This document shows positions 1 through 14,616 of a DNA stretch of 49,229 nt, one piece after another. A model generated the notes under the pieces. The model was not told the DNA's origin. It ran no database searches and saw only the letters and a list, made by a program, of their open reading frames with translations. How positions within the stretch are numbered: the first letter of the stretch is position 1; each line of letters begins with the position of its first letter. This stretch comes from Krasilnikovozyma curviuscula (taxonomy: Eukaryota; Basidiomycota; Tremellomycetes; Cystofilobasidiales; Mrakiaceae): contig MVAQ01000162.1 in assembly GCA_014825775.1 (NCBI GenBank), positions 1 through 49,229 on the forward strand, read 5' to 3'. The translations under genes and the position numbers were made by a program.

Positions 1-912
1 TATGTGCCAGGTGGGCGTGAGTTCAAACATAGGATTTTCCTTTTCTTTTTTTTTTTTTTTTTGGAAAGTTACTGACGAGGAAAATATAATATGGCTTCAG
101 TTCCATTTGGATTTCCTCCTGAGCTGATGGTCGCGCCGGTTCCTCCTTCATCGTCCCACCAGCATCAACCCTTTAGGGGCACCCTGACCGAATCTCTCCA
201 CCCACCAGTTTCATTTGCATCCCCTCTTCATTCAGCAGTGTCGTCATCGGATAGCGTCGGCTGGGCCCCTACTGCGTCAGATAGTCCTTTCGCTTTTGCG
301 CCAGCCCAGGCTTCAGACTTTGTGCACCACGGGCAAAGAAGTCTATCGGGATCTACGCTTGTGCACTCCGGTAATCCTATGCTGGCGTCTGATGTCGACT
401 CAAGCTCTCCGCTCTTCAGCAGTCAACGATCGGCACCAGGGGCTGATCGCTTCTACGCTTACCAACAGCAAGTTCCAAGCCCGCTGTTCAATTCTACATT
501 CCCTGGGTCTTCCGAGGTTGAAGCTGGTAGATCTCCTCCTCAAAACCCCCTCAGTATGAGTCCTGTGAAACGACAGAGGTGAGTCTATTTGTAAAAAGCA
601 CCATTTACAGATAGATGTGTTCGTTTGTACTGATATTCTTCACGTTCCTTTCACTTCTTACGAAGATTGACTCTCCCAGGTTCCCGTCCTGAGTCTGCAT
701 TCTCAGAAGTCCAGCAGTCCGAGTCACTCTTCTCGTTCGGAGCCAACCCAACTACGTCCATCGACTTCGAAGGTCAAGGCGATCTACCTCATCACTCAAC
801 CACACCTCAACCGCCACCATCTATCCAAAATGACTCGAGCGGAGATACAGTCACCGCGTCTCCAGTAGGTGCTGGAGAAGCCATTGCTATGGAGTTTTCC
901 GACACGCTTTAA
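1..912 (+). CDS. Unrecognised Ser/Pro-rich protein, probably 5'-partial
   Basis: I do not recognise this protein. Two exons are clear: one ending at 578 and one from 666 to the TAA at 910-912, joined across an 87-base intron that restores an Arg codon. The product is rich in Ser, Pro, Gln and Ala with no visible domain, as in the disordered tail of a regulator. An ATG at 91 could start it, but upstream there is a long T-tract, a perfect TACTGAC branch-like site (70-76) and a CAG at 98-100, preceded by GTGAGT near 17. This looks like an intron from about 17 to 100, with exon bases 1-16 belonging to a gene that begins before the window. I favour the 5'-partial reading. It converges on the pyridoxal kinase gene. 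Coding: good; start: uncertain. Confidence 0.6.
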
Positions 913-1327
913 CTTCTGTACTTGATCATATGTTGTCGCTTACTGGTTACTATTGATACTGTCTGTGACTGAGGGCCCTGGGAATAATTGTATTTGTTTC
1001 GATGTCTTGATAAAGATGTTTTCATCTTGACTGTTATACCACTTATTTTATACCGTTTGCGTTTTTCAGAATCTTAAGTAGCTCGATCGCGTATCCGAAG
1101 ATTTACCTCATTCATTCACTCGTCTTGCTTTCCTTCAACTCGGGTCCACTTAAAATGACATCTATATGATTAGGTCACACAAAAGGCTTCAGCGAACGGA
1201 TACAACGAGGATGATATCAAGAGAGCATCCGGTATGACAAGCAAAGCAAAGCCAAATCTAGTCCCACACGACCTTTGGAAAACAGGTTACACAGATGTTT
1301 GATTAGTCAGTTGACAAGAACCTGACT
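913..1327. other. Convergent 3' intergenic region
   Basis: This 415-base stretch lies between two convergent genes. It is AT-richer than its flanks, and I see no conserved coding frame or RNA gene. It should hold the two 3' untranslated regions and poly(A) sites. Confidence 0.6.
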
Positions 1328-2877
1328 TCAAGGGGGAGATGACCATACCTCAATTCCTTCCCAAGTACCACCACTTTCAATGTCCTTCCTGCCTTGAACA
1401 ACTCGCAACTCTCTCCGTCTCATTCGTTTCACCCGTCTCGTGAGATCATCAGAATCCGCCTCTTCATCGCTATCGTCACTTTCATGTGCGGCAGAGTGTA
1501 AATGAGTCTTGAGAAGTACAAGCTGCGTAGATGCAAGACCATGTGAGGCAGCTGTTGCGACTGGCGATTGTTCTCCAGGTTCAAAGACCTGCTCAGGGTC
1601 AAAGTGGGCCAATGTCAAGGCGGAGAATAAATCTCCAACCCCTGAGAAGTAACCAGGGATCGTTGGGAACCCGAACATCCAAGTGGACATCTTCTTGGTT
1701 TCAAAGTTGTAGTTCGATGCAGCACAGAGGAGTGATGGAAAGTCTGCTGGGATTGCTGGAAGGAGTGCTGACAAGAAGGATGCGGGTGGTGCAGGCGGAA
1801 TGATATTTGATGGTGAGGCTGGATCTGTATACTCTGAAGGCAGCGAGAATGAGGAGATAATGACGTTGGGTACTTGAGAGACTGTGTGAAGGTGATGAAG
1901 GAGATCATGCAAGGTGTCCATTGACGTTATCGCAATGCCAGATAGGGTCCTGAGAATGTCAGACGATGATACATATTCACAGAGAAGGCCAGTCAGAAAG
2001 GTGCAACAAGGGCTTTCAGCAAGATAATATACTGATTGCGCTACTGACTCAGCTTCAAATTGGTTCGGGGTGATAATGGTCGCAAGTGGGAGCAAACTTT
2101 TGTAAAGGGGAATGACATCGTCTGCGACGTAGAGAGTACCATGATCGCCCATGACAGCTGTAAGTTGAGTTTAAATCGCTCATTCAGCACCCAGAGCTCA
2201 GCTGTCGACGAAAAAAATGAAAAATGCGATGACTCACGGTCCATGAGGAAGACCAGGTTTGGATTGTCTGTCCGAAGGGTATGAACCAGCTCACCTACGA
2301 CTTGAAGAGCAGCAGCACCAGGTACATATCCTGAGTAAATTGAGGATAGGAGACTGTCAAATGCTATATCACCAACGGAAGAACCCCGCTGGTACGACAA
2401 CTAACCCGTGAGGAGGCGACCACCTCGCAAAAGGCCATTTGCTTTCAGTCCGTTGAAGATCGCAGATAGGTCAGCATCTGAAGTTCTGGTACCTGTGGTA
2501 TGTCCATATCCTGTTTAGGTAAAACAAGAGCGAACAAAAACAGTGAATCAGCAACCAGTGACGGTATATTTCCCTTGGTCCTTCTTTTTTATGTCGTCGT
2601 ACCTGTATGATTCGAGAACTGAACGGTGTTTACGACGTCAACGTCCCAGCCCAAGAGCTGTAGCGGGAATGTAGCTGCTCTGTTACCTGCATACACAACA
2701 TGCGAAACGTCAGATTTTGAGAAGAAGAGTTTCCGACTGTTGCGTTTTAGAATACCAACCGACATAGCCTGAGACGACGTGGGACTGAATGGAGAGTATC
2801 TTCCTCGGGTCAATAGGTAGAGAGGGCACACCACCTGTCCTGATGGAGCCATTTACCGACAGAGGCGGGACAGACAT
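1328..2877 (-). CDS. BUD16: Pyridoxal kinase (PdxK/Bud16 family)
   Basis: This enzyme phosphorylates pyridoxal, pyridoxine and pyridoxamine with ATP in the vitamin B6 salvage pathway, in the cytosol. Exons in transcript order: 2877-2760, 2686-2603, 2510-2406, 2330-2238, 2157-2049, 1949-1328 (376 aa). After a leader of about 27 residues comes [20 protein letters not shown], the usual family start with the substrate-binding Ser. Then follow [17 protein letters not shown], the ATP-site segment [16 protein letters not shown] (DPVMGD is the family signature) and the C-terminal phosphate/anion motif GVGDLFSAL. The last 60 or so residues form an acidic then Arg-rich tail longer than in typical members. 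It is the product that supplies PLP to enzymes such as the aminotransferase and cystathionine lyase further along the window, but this is metabolism, not linkage. Identification is secure; the exact ATG (2877) is the first in frame. Confidence 0.93.
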
Positions 2878-3213
2878 TGCGAGCAAAAGGGAGGGCGGGT
2901 GGTTCGAGTCAACTTACGAGTTGGCCGTCCGCGCGCGCAAAACCTGTAGAGGCGAAATCCGAATCGAAGCCCTTTCCGTCTCATTTCTCATTGAGCCTTA
3001 TGATATGAATTGAAATCCGTCGTCGTCATAATCTTGCAATCAGAAATCGTCGGCCGCAAATAATTATAACCATCTTCTGTCATACTTTTTGACGCACTTC
3101 TCGGCGGGCGTCACAAGCACGCGAGTGACTTGTCTTTTGTACAACCTCCATCCACGACTAGCAAGACCTTCTGCACTTCTCAGTAAGCTCTATTTCCAGT
3201 CAGACTGCCACAT
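2878..3213. other. Intergenic, between two minus-strand genes
   Basis: This 336-base gap holds the pyridoxal kinase promoter and the 3' end of the U5-40K gene. A plus-strand open frame at 3089-3325 lies here, but it overlaps a real minus-strand exon and has no recognisable content. Confidence 0.55.
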
Positions 3214-4792
3214 CTACGCAAGTTCTCCCAAAATCAACGAGCCATCCTTTGAGGAAGTGAGCAGTATTGGCTCCTTCGGATGGAAAGCGACCGCGGTCAC
3301 TGTGCCTTTGTGCCCAGGGAGCTAAGCAGCGCATAGCGTTTTAAGCGCCGGATTAATAAAGAGGCAGGGAACGTGAAGAAAGGCTTGGGTAGTCAGCAAA
3401 ACGCGCACGAAAGAAAGCAAGCCCATGAGGAGTGAACACTAACCTTGTACAGAATTTCACCACTTTCGGTATCCCAAACTACAACAGATCTATCACTACC
3501 ACCTACCGCGACTCTTCTGCCATTGTCATGCAGACTCCAAGCACATTTCGTTAAGACGTTCTCGAACCCACAGGGAGGCGCGCCGTACAATGTTTTGTGG
3601 ATTCTGGTCGGGTTGGATGAAAATGGAGAGGTTGAGTGGATAATCATTGTGGATGCAAGTGAGAACGAGAGGAGATATGGCGGTGAACCAGGTGGCGAAG
3701 GTGCAATTGAAGCAATCTGATATAAAGACATTCGAGATTGTCACATCAGATTAACGGCTAGTTTCTTGATAGACAAAAATAACACGAGAAAGAAAGGGGC
3801 TGACTGTATCTGTGTGTCCTTGGAGCGAATAAAGGATAATCTTTTTCTGAATGTCCCACAGCTAAACAAGAGAGGTCATGTCGTCAGTCAATTGAGCAGA
3901 ATGAAGCAGTCAGCCAGCCAGTGGAACCAACACTGGTCAAGATAGGGTCCAGTATGGATATAAAAGTGAACCAATACTTACGTGTATTTCGTTGTCTAGG
4001 CCACCTACCCACACTCCATTTCCTTCGCTGTTCCACGCTACCGCCGTTGTAGGACAGCTTCCATCCCCTAATTCTACCACAGGTTCTTTTCCTTCCTTCT
4101 CCGGATCCCATACCCTGACGACGCCATCATCTCCTCCTGTAACGACAAGCTCCCTGGTCGTCGAACCAGGTAAAAGAGTGACACTCAACGAGTTGATAAC
4201 ACCGTCGTGCGCATAGTATCTTCTGATTCTCTCTCCAGTCTTATATGAGCTCAAGGTCAAATAACCACTCGCATCAACGGACCAGACACCTTGGTTCGAT
4301 TCGACTTTGGAGAAAGCTACGTCGAGGATAGCAGATTTTGTGATTCCTTTCAAGAGAGCAATGTTCTCGTGTTTGGGGTAAGAGTTCCAGATGGATATAC
4401 TCTTGTCCGTCCCTGCTGCTGCGATGAGTGATCCTGATGGAGAGAAGACAGTCGAAGTAAGGGTTGAACCAGGAACGTGAGCTCCAGAAAGCGAGAGGAT
4501 GGGTGCAGAAAGAGAGGAAGTTCTAGGAACAGCTCGAGTCAAAGCACTGTGCAAAAGAGAGAAATCGAATGAAAAGCACCAGAAGCAAGCAAAGTGAGAG
4601 ATTGGTTAGCAAAACCCAAGAGTAGACACCAAGAGGTGACCAACTAGAGAAGGGAAATGCTCACCCAGCATCTGCTGGACCTGTGCCTCTAGTAGCAATC
4701 ACCGTCATGTTGGACGTTTCATCCACTTCATCTTCAACTCGGGACCTCTTAGTCAGTGCGCCTTCGTCAGAAGAAGGTCGCTTCAACGACAT
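3214..4792 (-). CDS. SNRNP40: U5 snRNP 40 kDa WD40 protein (SNRNP40/Prp8-binding)
   Basis: A seven-bladed WD40 protein of the U5 snRNP that binds Prp8 in the nucleus and takes part in pre-mRNA splicing. Exons: 4792-4665, 4546-3982, 3861-3805, 3716-3444, 3321-3214 (376 aa, near the human length of 357). The N-terminus MSLKRPSSDEG with a basic KRSR patch is followed by RTSSLSAPILSLSGAH, which matches the family start. Visible blades carry the features TDKSISIWN, GDDGVVRVWD, GLDNEIHLWD and GSDRSVVVWD. The last exon encodes LPGHKGTVTAVAFHP and ends in a KDGSLILGEL-type strand, the family's closing blade. The 57-base third exon is easy to miss. It is divergent from PAP1 with 201 bases between start codons, so both mRNA-processing genes may share a promoter. 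WD40 proteins are hard to separate, but the terminal signatures favour SNRNP40. Confidence 0.88.
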
Positions 4793-4993
4793 TTTGAAAG
4801 GTGGGTGGAAGTTGGAAGGAGGTCGCCAAAACGAGCGAGCGCGGCGACAAAAGTGTTTTTACAGCAAATTCTTCGAAAGAGAGAAACGTAAGACGTCAGA
4901 AATTCAATTTCTGGTCGACGCTGACCCTACTCAAACTGCTGCTGTGGCTGACCACCAACATCGATCCCAGTTGGGAAATCAATTCACTTCATA

Positions 4994-8020
<3,027 letters not shown>

Positions 8021-8638
8021 GCTGTTGTTTCTTTTGGTTCCTTGTCGCTCTCAGCTGCTGGAATCAATGGCTTTATCGATGCACTGTGGTGCTTTGTAAC
8101 CGGCTAGTGGAAGTTACCACTGGTATCTTGTTGGGAAAGTGGACTTTCCTTGTGCCCGCCCGTCTCTTGAGACGCATCTCGCCAGTCGGCGCGCTGTTCT
8201 TCTTTGTGTCTCTACTTGTTTTCTCCTCCATGACTGTCATGCACTTGTTTATAACATCTCACAATATACCCTATTTGCTCTGCATCTTTCCCTCGTACGT
8301 CGGCGCCGCTTGCCCCTTTGTATGGTAGCTTTTCGTGTGACAACATAACTTTCGTTTGGAAAGACGTCCTGTGGGTCCTTTGGCAAATCTGAGACTCTCA
8401 GCCACTCTAGAGCTAGGGAAACCAAGTTTTCCAAGGTCCCTTTCTCGCTCAAGTTTTTGGTATCCTTTCGAAATGAGACATAGAAAGATGAAAAGTTCAA
8501 AATCTGCCCGGTTTGTACCACCAGCAAAAACACGCCGCCTTGTCGGTCTTGCGCTAACTCGAAGCAGCCCCATCATACGTGACCCAAAAGCGGACAATTC
8601 ATTTTCATACAACAACAGAGATGCTACGCACTTATGCT
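8021..8638. other. Convergent 3' intergenic region
   Basis: This 618-base stretch separates the converging ends of PAP1 and RIT1. Open frames on both strands overlap each other here, but none resembles a protein family or splices into its neighbours. I see no RNA gene. It most likely holds two 3' UTRs. Confidence 0.55.
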
Positions 8639-10533
8639 TCAAGATGCGTAAGCGCCTGACATCAAGAACGTGTTAACTGCCTTGAGGGCAGCGCGGGAAG
8701 GGTTGACATCTGGCTTCGCATTCAGTACCCATTGGAGGCGGGTCGCGATCGATGATTTTGTGACTGCACACAACGACGAGACAAGTAAATTTAGCAATGG
8801 GCAGTACGAGAGAGAGAGAGAGAGCGAACGACTGACTCTTTGGAGGCGGTGCAGAGCTTGGTTCGAGCTTTGTTCCATCGGCGCTGAAGTACTTTAGCAA
8901 GAGGACAAGGGTGATCGCGACGCTCTCGTCTTTACCTTCTCCACTTTCATCAACAACATCGATCGAAGTCCAGTCGGGAAACTTATCCATGAGCGCCTCG
9001 AGCTGCTGTACTACCAGAGGCAGGAGCGGGAACACGCCTTTACCTTTCTTGCCTGCTGCTGGGAGGGTGAGGTGAACTGTTCTGGGATGAGGTGGTAGAG
9101 GTGGTGTGAACTGCTGCGGATGTAGGTGAACTGAGAGAAGAGTCGGTGATTGTGTGTAGCTGGACATCCCAGAGACAAGGTAGACACCGGTCGTTGGATG
9201 AATCAAGGTTGATGACCCTGTGCTGTCCGAATTGACTTGACAACTTTGAGAATCCACGATCTCTTTGACGACCTCGAGCGCTGGTCCGTCGCCCTTCATG
9301 CACGCATCGATGATCTTTCGGTGGTTCTTCCAGAAAAGCGCCGGTGTGAGGCCCTGGGACCAGCTCTCCTCGTCGTCGCCTGCACCAGGCGTGTATTCCC
9401 ACCCCTGATGGCGGTCATGTGTTGACTGAACCATACTGGAGGAGAGACAGATGATTGGGTGGAAGGGAAGGTCCGAGGGTAAGGTTGGTAAAGTTGATGT
9501 AGGACAGATATGGATCGGTTTGAGAGGTAGTTTGAGATCCGGGATGATCAATTGAGATGACTGCATTAACAAAAATCTGTTGGTTTTTCATGAAGGAAAG
9601 TTTCTCAGAGTATGACACCGCGACTTACCAACAGTTGTTTTGCCCACCCGTCGATCCGTTTCTCAATCTGTGATTTTTCTGAGTCTGAGATGACACCTCC
9701 ATCCGGAACCACCAGACGGGGTTCTACTCCGTAATCAATCCAAGTGGCGGATTTTTTAGCTGGTGTATCGGGAGGTTTCACGTCGTCTTGGGTAAGAAAG
9801 CGCAGGTAGAGTGCTCTGTTGATGACGGCGCACCAGATGGGAACAGTTTTCGAGAGAGAATCCGGGAAGGATTTTCCCCGTCGAGTAGAGTCCACAATGA
9901 TCAGGCTATGTAGTCATTTGGTGACCAATACCGGTAATTAGTGATGCGAAACGTTGACGGTCTAGTCGTATTGAGAAGTTGGCTCACCCCTTCTTCCCAG
10001 GAACTTCCGCCAGACACTTAAGTATACCGAAGTTCGACCTTCTGAGGGAGAATGCCCAGTTGTGGATGTGGCCATCGGTGCTCTTGAAGTACGCCTTGGT
10101 TGGAGAGTCGGTGTAGAAGGCACCGCAACGAAGGTTGGCTTTGAGAACAAATCAGATACTGAACCTATCAGTACAACCCATTCAATAGACATCTTCAGTC
10201 AAATGCAACACTCACCAACGACCTCGAAAGAATCCAAACTGTAGAATGAAGCGACGGACGATACAAATTTGCAGTCGAGGTCGATGGACAGCAGCCTTGC
10301 CCTCAGAGTGAGGGAAGCTGCTCTGAGAGATGAGAGGATAGTTGAGATGGATGGTGGAGTGTACAGCGTCGTGTTGACAGATTCATCTGGCCAACAAGGT
10401 ACGTCAGAATGTAAGAGGCAGACAGGTTCTTCTAGCTGTCCCACTCACTTTCCGAGTCGTTCACTTCGTCAGGTGGGTAAATTTCATTTTCGACACTATC
10501 ATCATTATTGACCTCCGCACTCCCTCCCAGCAT
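8639..10533 (-). CDS. RIT1: tRNA A64-2'-O-ribosylphosphate transferase
   Basis: This enzyme adds a phosphoribosyl group to A64 of initiator tRNA-Met, keeping it out of elongation; it is known in fungi and plants. Exons: 10533-10449, 10386-10216, 10138-9988, 9905-9629, 9560-8837, 8763-8639 (510 aa, close to yeast Rit1 at 513). The family blocks are present in order: ASLTLRARLLSIDLDCKFV, NLRCGAFYTDSPTKAYFKS followed by TDGHIHNWAFSLRRSN, VDSTRRGKSFPDSLSKTVPI, GWEYTPGAGDDEESWSQGLT, and the C-terminal PDVNPSRAALKAVNTFLMS. The GAGDD and STRRGKS motifs are diagnostic. The start at 10533 is the first ATG after an upstream stop in that frame; a further upstream exon cannot be excluded. It is divergent from the dienelactone hydrolase gene. 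The last intron contains a (GA)n/(CT)n microsatellite (about 8810-8826). Confidence 0.92.
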
Positions 10534-11058
10534 CTCCTTCGTGGTAATACTTCGCTGCTTCCCACCGCCAGACCTACTAGTATTGCTTCCACCAGGCGAG
10601 TTGGATGGGAAGAGTGAGATTGTTGAGCTTTAAGGGGGACGAGACGGGAGGTCGTATTCTTTATTGAATCCTCAGGAGGAGAGTGATGAGCAGGGTAGGT
10701 GTGTCGTCCGGGTGAAGTTGACGGTCCCCCATTTTTATGTGGCGTCGCTCGGCGCCGCACTTACTGTAAACAAATGGGCTGAGGAGTCTCTGTCTCCTCG
10801 GCTCTTTCTCTTTCGGCCTTCATAAAATGCGTCTTCATGGGAAACTATTATTATCGCCCCCTTTAACAAATGGAGGCACTTCCACTCTATCCGACCGCGC
10901 GAGGGGGCAGATGGAGGCGCGAGTCGCGGACTTGCGTGTCGCCGGCATCGACCTTAAAAGAGTTCGCTCACATTATGATCATCTTTTCATTCTCAACTTT
11001 CACCTCTACCCTTCATCTCATCCTTCTTTACACACACACACCTTTTTATTCTCAAATA
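10534..11058. promoter_or_regulatory. Divergent promoter region, RIT1 / hydrolase
   Basis: This 525-base region lies between two start codons. The hydrolase side shows a pyrimidine-rich run (10975-11055) and a CA-repeat just before the ATG, typical of a fungal 5' leader. I do not see a clear TATA box. Confidence 0.5.
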
Positions 11059-12373
11059 ATGACTACCGAACTCGTCAAAGGTGAGAGAGCTACTGGTTTC
11101 GATTGAATTTGGGTCAATCACTTCTCACCGCTAGCTCTCATGTCCATCAGCTTGTGCATGCGTTCCACCAGCCAAAGCCAACTATGTTTCTAAAGGAGAA
11201 ATCAAGGTAAGAGTACTTTTAGTAGACCAGCCCACTGGGCATTCAGTGAATGGTAAGGCTAACCATCGCATGTTGTTCTTCCTTCGAACACCAACCCAGG
11301 ACGAAATCTGTGGAATGAAGACCTATGTCGTAGGTGAAGGGAAAGTTCTCATCATATACGCTTACGACAGATTCGGTTTCACCCCTCAAGCGTTCCAAGT
11401 AAGCTGAAAGATCGTCCTCTTCTCCTAGTTTGACGCCGTTAGGCTCGACTGACATTTTTAACCCTTCCTGTTGTTCGATGCTAGGGCGCCGACATCATCG
11501 CATCCCAGGGGTACACAGTCTTCATCCCAGATTTCTATAAAGGTGATCTCCTGTCCAACGACATCTTCAGACCGTTCCCACCGACCGATCCAGCCAAGAA
11601 GGCGACCCTTGCTGCTTACTTCTCAACCGGGCCTGGAAGCCCTGCCGCTGCTGCTGAAAACATAGAGAAGATCATCTCTTATGCGAAGGAGAACGGGTAT
11701 GAGAAAGTTGGTGCCGTCGGATGTGAGTTTGCACCGTCCGGTTTTTGTTTAATTTTTTTCATTACAAGATGTTTACTTTGTAAAATCTAACTATTGGTCT
11801 CTCTTTCAGTCTGTTGGGGTGCCAAACCAGTTTTCTTGTCTCCTTCTCTGGCTTTCAAGTCTGCTATTCATCCATCGTAAGGCCAAATCCACCATCTCTC
11901 TGCTTCACCGTCATCATCTCACGAACTGCAATATTCTTGCCCCAAGTCTCCTCACTGCCGACGACGGCGAGGGCATCACCGTGCCCACCGCTGTCTGGGC
12001 TACCAAGGATGAGGATGGAACCATCATGGGCGCCATCAGAAAGACGCTCGAAGAAAAGCCTTTCGGAAAGGATTGCTTGGTGAGATTGCACCTCGTACCG
12101 CGGTGTACCCCACTGATTTTTTACTCTGCTTCTGACCTCGGATCCGCTTCCTCTAGGTCCACATTTACACAGACTGCTCTCACGGGTTTGCTGCTGCTAG
12201 GGCTAACGTGAGTTCTCTTTCCATTCATCATCGATAACTTTGCCAGTTCCTAAGCATGTTGCATACTTTCATCTCGCAATTCTTCACTGCTCTAGTTCGA
12301 GGACAGTGGAGACAGGGAGCGTTTCGACAAAGGGTTTGCGAACCTCCTTGCTTGGTTCAAGACGGTAATTTAG
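11059..12373 (+). CDS. Dienelactone hydrolase family protein
   Basis: An alpha/beta hydrolase of the dienelactone hydrolase family. In bacteria these open dienelactones in aromatic catabolism; most fungal members have unknown substrates. Exons: 11059-11080, 11151-11206, 11300-11398, 11485-11722, 11810-11876, 11947-12079, 12157-12207, 12296-12373 (247 aa, usual for the family). The nucleophile elbow is GFCWGAK, with Cys in place of Ser as in true dienelactone hydrolases. The acid is the Asp in WATKDEDGT and the base is the His in TDCSHGF, so the Cys-Asp-His triad is complete. The N-terminal strand pair VVGEGKVLIIYAYDRFGFTP and the lid-forming PDFYKGD are also typical. There is no signal peptide, so it is probably cytosolic. 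It converges on the CtBP-like gene with 137 bases between stop codons. Family is certain; substrate is unknown. Confidence 0.92.
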
Positions 12374-12510
12374 AAGGCATCTCGTTTACTCTTAGAAGTC
12401 CACATAGAACTAGTTTGATCGCATCCATAGACATTGCTCCGAAGATATAGAGATCCATCTGTTTTCCTCCGGGAAGAAGTCCGACCTATCAAAACCTGTA
12501 AGCCTCTAGA

Positions 12511-14159
12511 CTACTCAGAGTTGACGTCGATGACGTTGGTATTCAGGCCGTCGATCAAAACGTCTCTCATGCACTCGGCACTCAAACTTCTGATGTCGTT
12601 CCAGGACTCTGGGGTGAAGAAAGCACTGTAAAGATGAACCGGGAGCGGATCATCTGTCAGCAAACCAAGCTAGTCGAGTGATGATGAACTCAACACTCAC
12701 CTGTGTGGAGTCAGAACGAAACGTCCAGACAACCATGGTTCTTGAGCTCTGTACGCAGCGATCAACCTTGGAACAGCATTCTCGGGGACCGGTTCGACGG
12801 GGAGGACGTCGAGTCCCGCACCAGCGATGTGGCCCGACTTCATGGCGTCGTACAAGGCCTCGATGTCGATCGACTGCCCACGCGCGGTCGACACAATCAC
12901 ACCGCCTTCGGGCATCATTGCGAGCAGGCGGGCGTCCACCATACCGTCGGTCAGTTTCGTGAGCGGCGTGTGCAGAGACACAGTGTCGGATCTCGTGAAG
13001 AGTTCTTCGATGGTTCGGACTTTCTCAACACCGATGGAACGATCGACGCCGTTCCTGACGAATGGACTGTAGTGTCAAGATGGAAATTTGTTCTTAGCGG
13101 CAACGCAGCAAACAAAGCAAGAGGCTATGACGCACTCGAAGAAGATAACCTTCCATCCGAAGGCTTTAGCTCTTAGAGCAGCGGCCGTTCCGATTCTGCC
13201 CAATCCGACGATACCAAACGTCCTAGTCTGAGGTCTCTGGACCAGCTGGCCCTTCATGTTAGGAGCGCCTGGGGGTAGGTATCTAAACGCCCACTCAGGG
13301 TTGGCAGAGCGTTGAACGTCGTGCTGCATTAGAATACCCCTTCTGATGGTCAACGCCATGGTGATGGCGTGGTCCGCAACCTCGGTTGTGCCGTAGCTGT
13401 GTGAGGAAAAGATCACCACGCCCCGGGCGTCAGTATCGAGAATAGTGCCGGTATTCAGAATAGACAGTGCCTTTCGGAAGGAAAATTGCCCCGAAAGATC
13501 TTTGCCTGTGACTTACTCTGGTATGTTGCAGACCTTGACTCCTCTTCGGTCGAGTTCCTTTCTGTCGAGTCGATCGTAACCGACACCCATACGAATTACG
13601 ACCTTGAGCTTTGGGAACTTGGCAATTTCACTGTGCAGTAGAGGATTGGGAACCAAAATCAGCCTTCAGGTTACCTTCGAAACAACCAGCAGCGGCGTCG
13701 ACGTCTGACCGTCGCGCCACGTCCGCCCGCCCGGGATGACATAGGTGCACTTACGCTGGTGAGAACCAATGTCTGAAGACCCAAAGACCTTCAACATCTT
13801 TGCACATCTCATCCGGGACTGTCGAACAATGAACGTTAGCGTTAGCGAACCCGGGCTCAAAACCAACCGCACGCTGGGGCGGTTTATCTTCAGGTTGACT
13901 AAAAAGGTTGCAACTTACGAGTCGAAATTGGAGTTAGTTCTGGGAGGTTCGCATGGATGATTTTGAATGGCTTTGGTGTCAGAGCGGTCTTCAAGATTTT
14001 GTCCTGGAGCGGGTCAGAGCCGAGTTTTGGTTAATACCGGACAAGTACAGAAAGCAACTTGGGCAGACAGTGGAAGCTTTCTTGACTCACTTCGAGCTCC
14101 CAGTTTCCATATCCCATCTCTTCACAGAGCATGATAACAAGTGGCTTTTCTTCAGACAT
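12511..14159 (-). CDS. D-isomer 2-hydroxyacid dehydrogenase, CtBP-like
   Basis: An NAD-dependent D-2-hydroxyacid dehydrogenase of the clade that includes the C-terminal binding proteins (transcription corepressors). Exons: 14159-14091, 14003-13919, 13818-13755, 13630-13517, 13396-13136, 13066-12701, 12625-12511 (357 aa). Substrate-domain motifs VVIRMGVGYDRLD and the helix after PDYGTTEVADHAITMAL precede the Rossmann motif GIVGLGRIGTAAALRAKAFG, with an Asp at the end of strand 2 (FFDP) giving NAD preference. The catalytic triad is visible: Arg in VSTARGQ, Glu in IDIEALYDAM, His in LTPHRSAFF. The YGTTEVADHA and RAKAFGW-VIFFDP segments resemble CtBP more than glyoxylate reductases. Whether it acts as an enzyme, a corepressor, or both cannot be told from sequence. 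All seven exons join in phase without a stop. Confidence 0.88.
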
Positions 14160-14616
14160 AGTGAGGATGCGATACCGGAGATACCGAAGGCAACAAAAAG
14201 GTAGAGATCTGTCGAGAAGAAAAGCTATTGCAGAAAGGCTACTCAGGAGAGGATCCCAACATTAAGCTGAGAATTGATACACAAGACTTACTCTGTGATG
14301 TGGTTGGTGGGCAGAAGAGGGTAGCAACGGCGGTCTGCTGGCGGCAAGCTCCCTTCGTCCTTTCCTTGCTCCGTCCGAGGGCTCATTTATGGACGATTTT
14401 TTCCTATTTTTTATGAATGCAACGCAGAAAGCGATCATTGTCCTTTCAGATGATTAAGGAGGTCAATCTCTCAATTTAGTGCAGACCAGTGATCTGGAGC
14501 AGAACCGAGTGCTTGCTGAGGTTTGCCGGGTCGCACCACAGCTAGTGAGAAATGTATCATCTATCATTCTAATGCATAGTACTGAGCATATGCACATCTT
14601 AAAATTAACGTATCCG
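14160..14616. other. Intergenic, between two minus-strand genes
   Basis: This 457-base region contains the promoter of the CtBP-like gene (its right part) and the likely 3' UTR of the F-box gene (left part, AT-rich near 14560-14620). I see no gene. Confidence 0.55.

Noticed and set aside
3089..3325. Plus-strand open frame as a gene
   Set aside because: It overlaps the last exon of the U5-40K gene on the other strand and has no family resemblance.
8086..8676. Several overlapping open frames on both strands after PAP1
   Set aside because: No conserved motifs, no consistent splice partners, and they overlap each other in a convergent 3' region.
8805..8830. (GA)n run as a functional element
   Set aside because: A simple microsatellite within the last RIT1 intron; nothing further supports a role.
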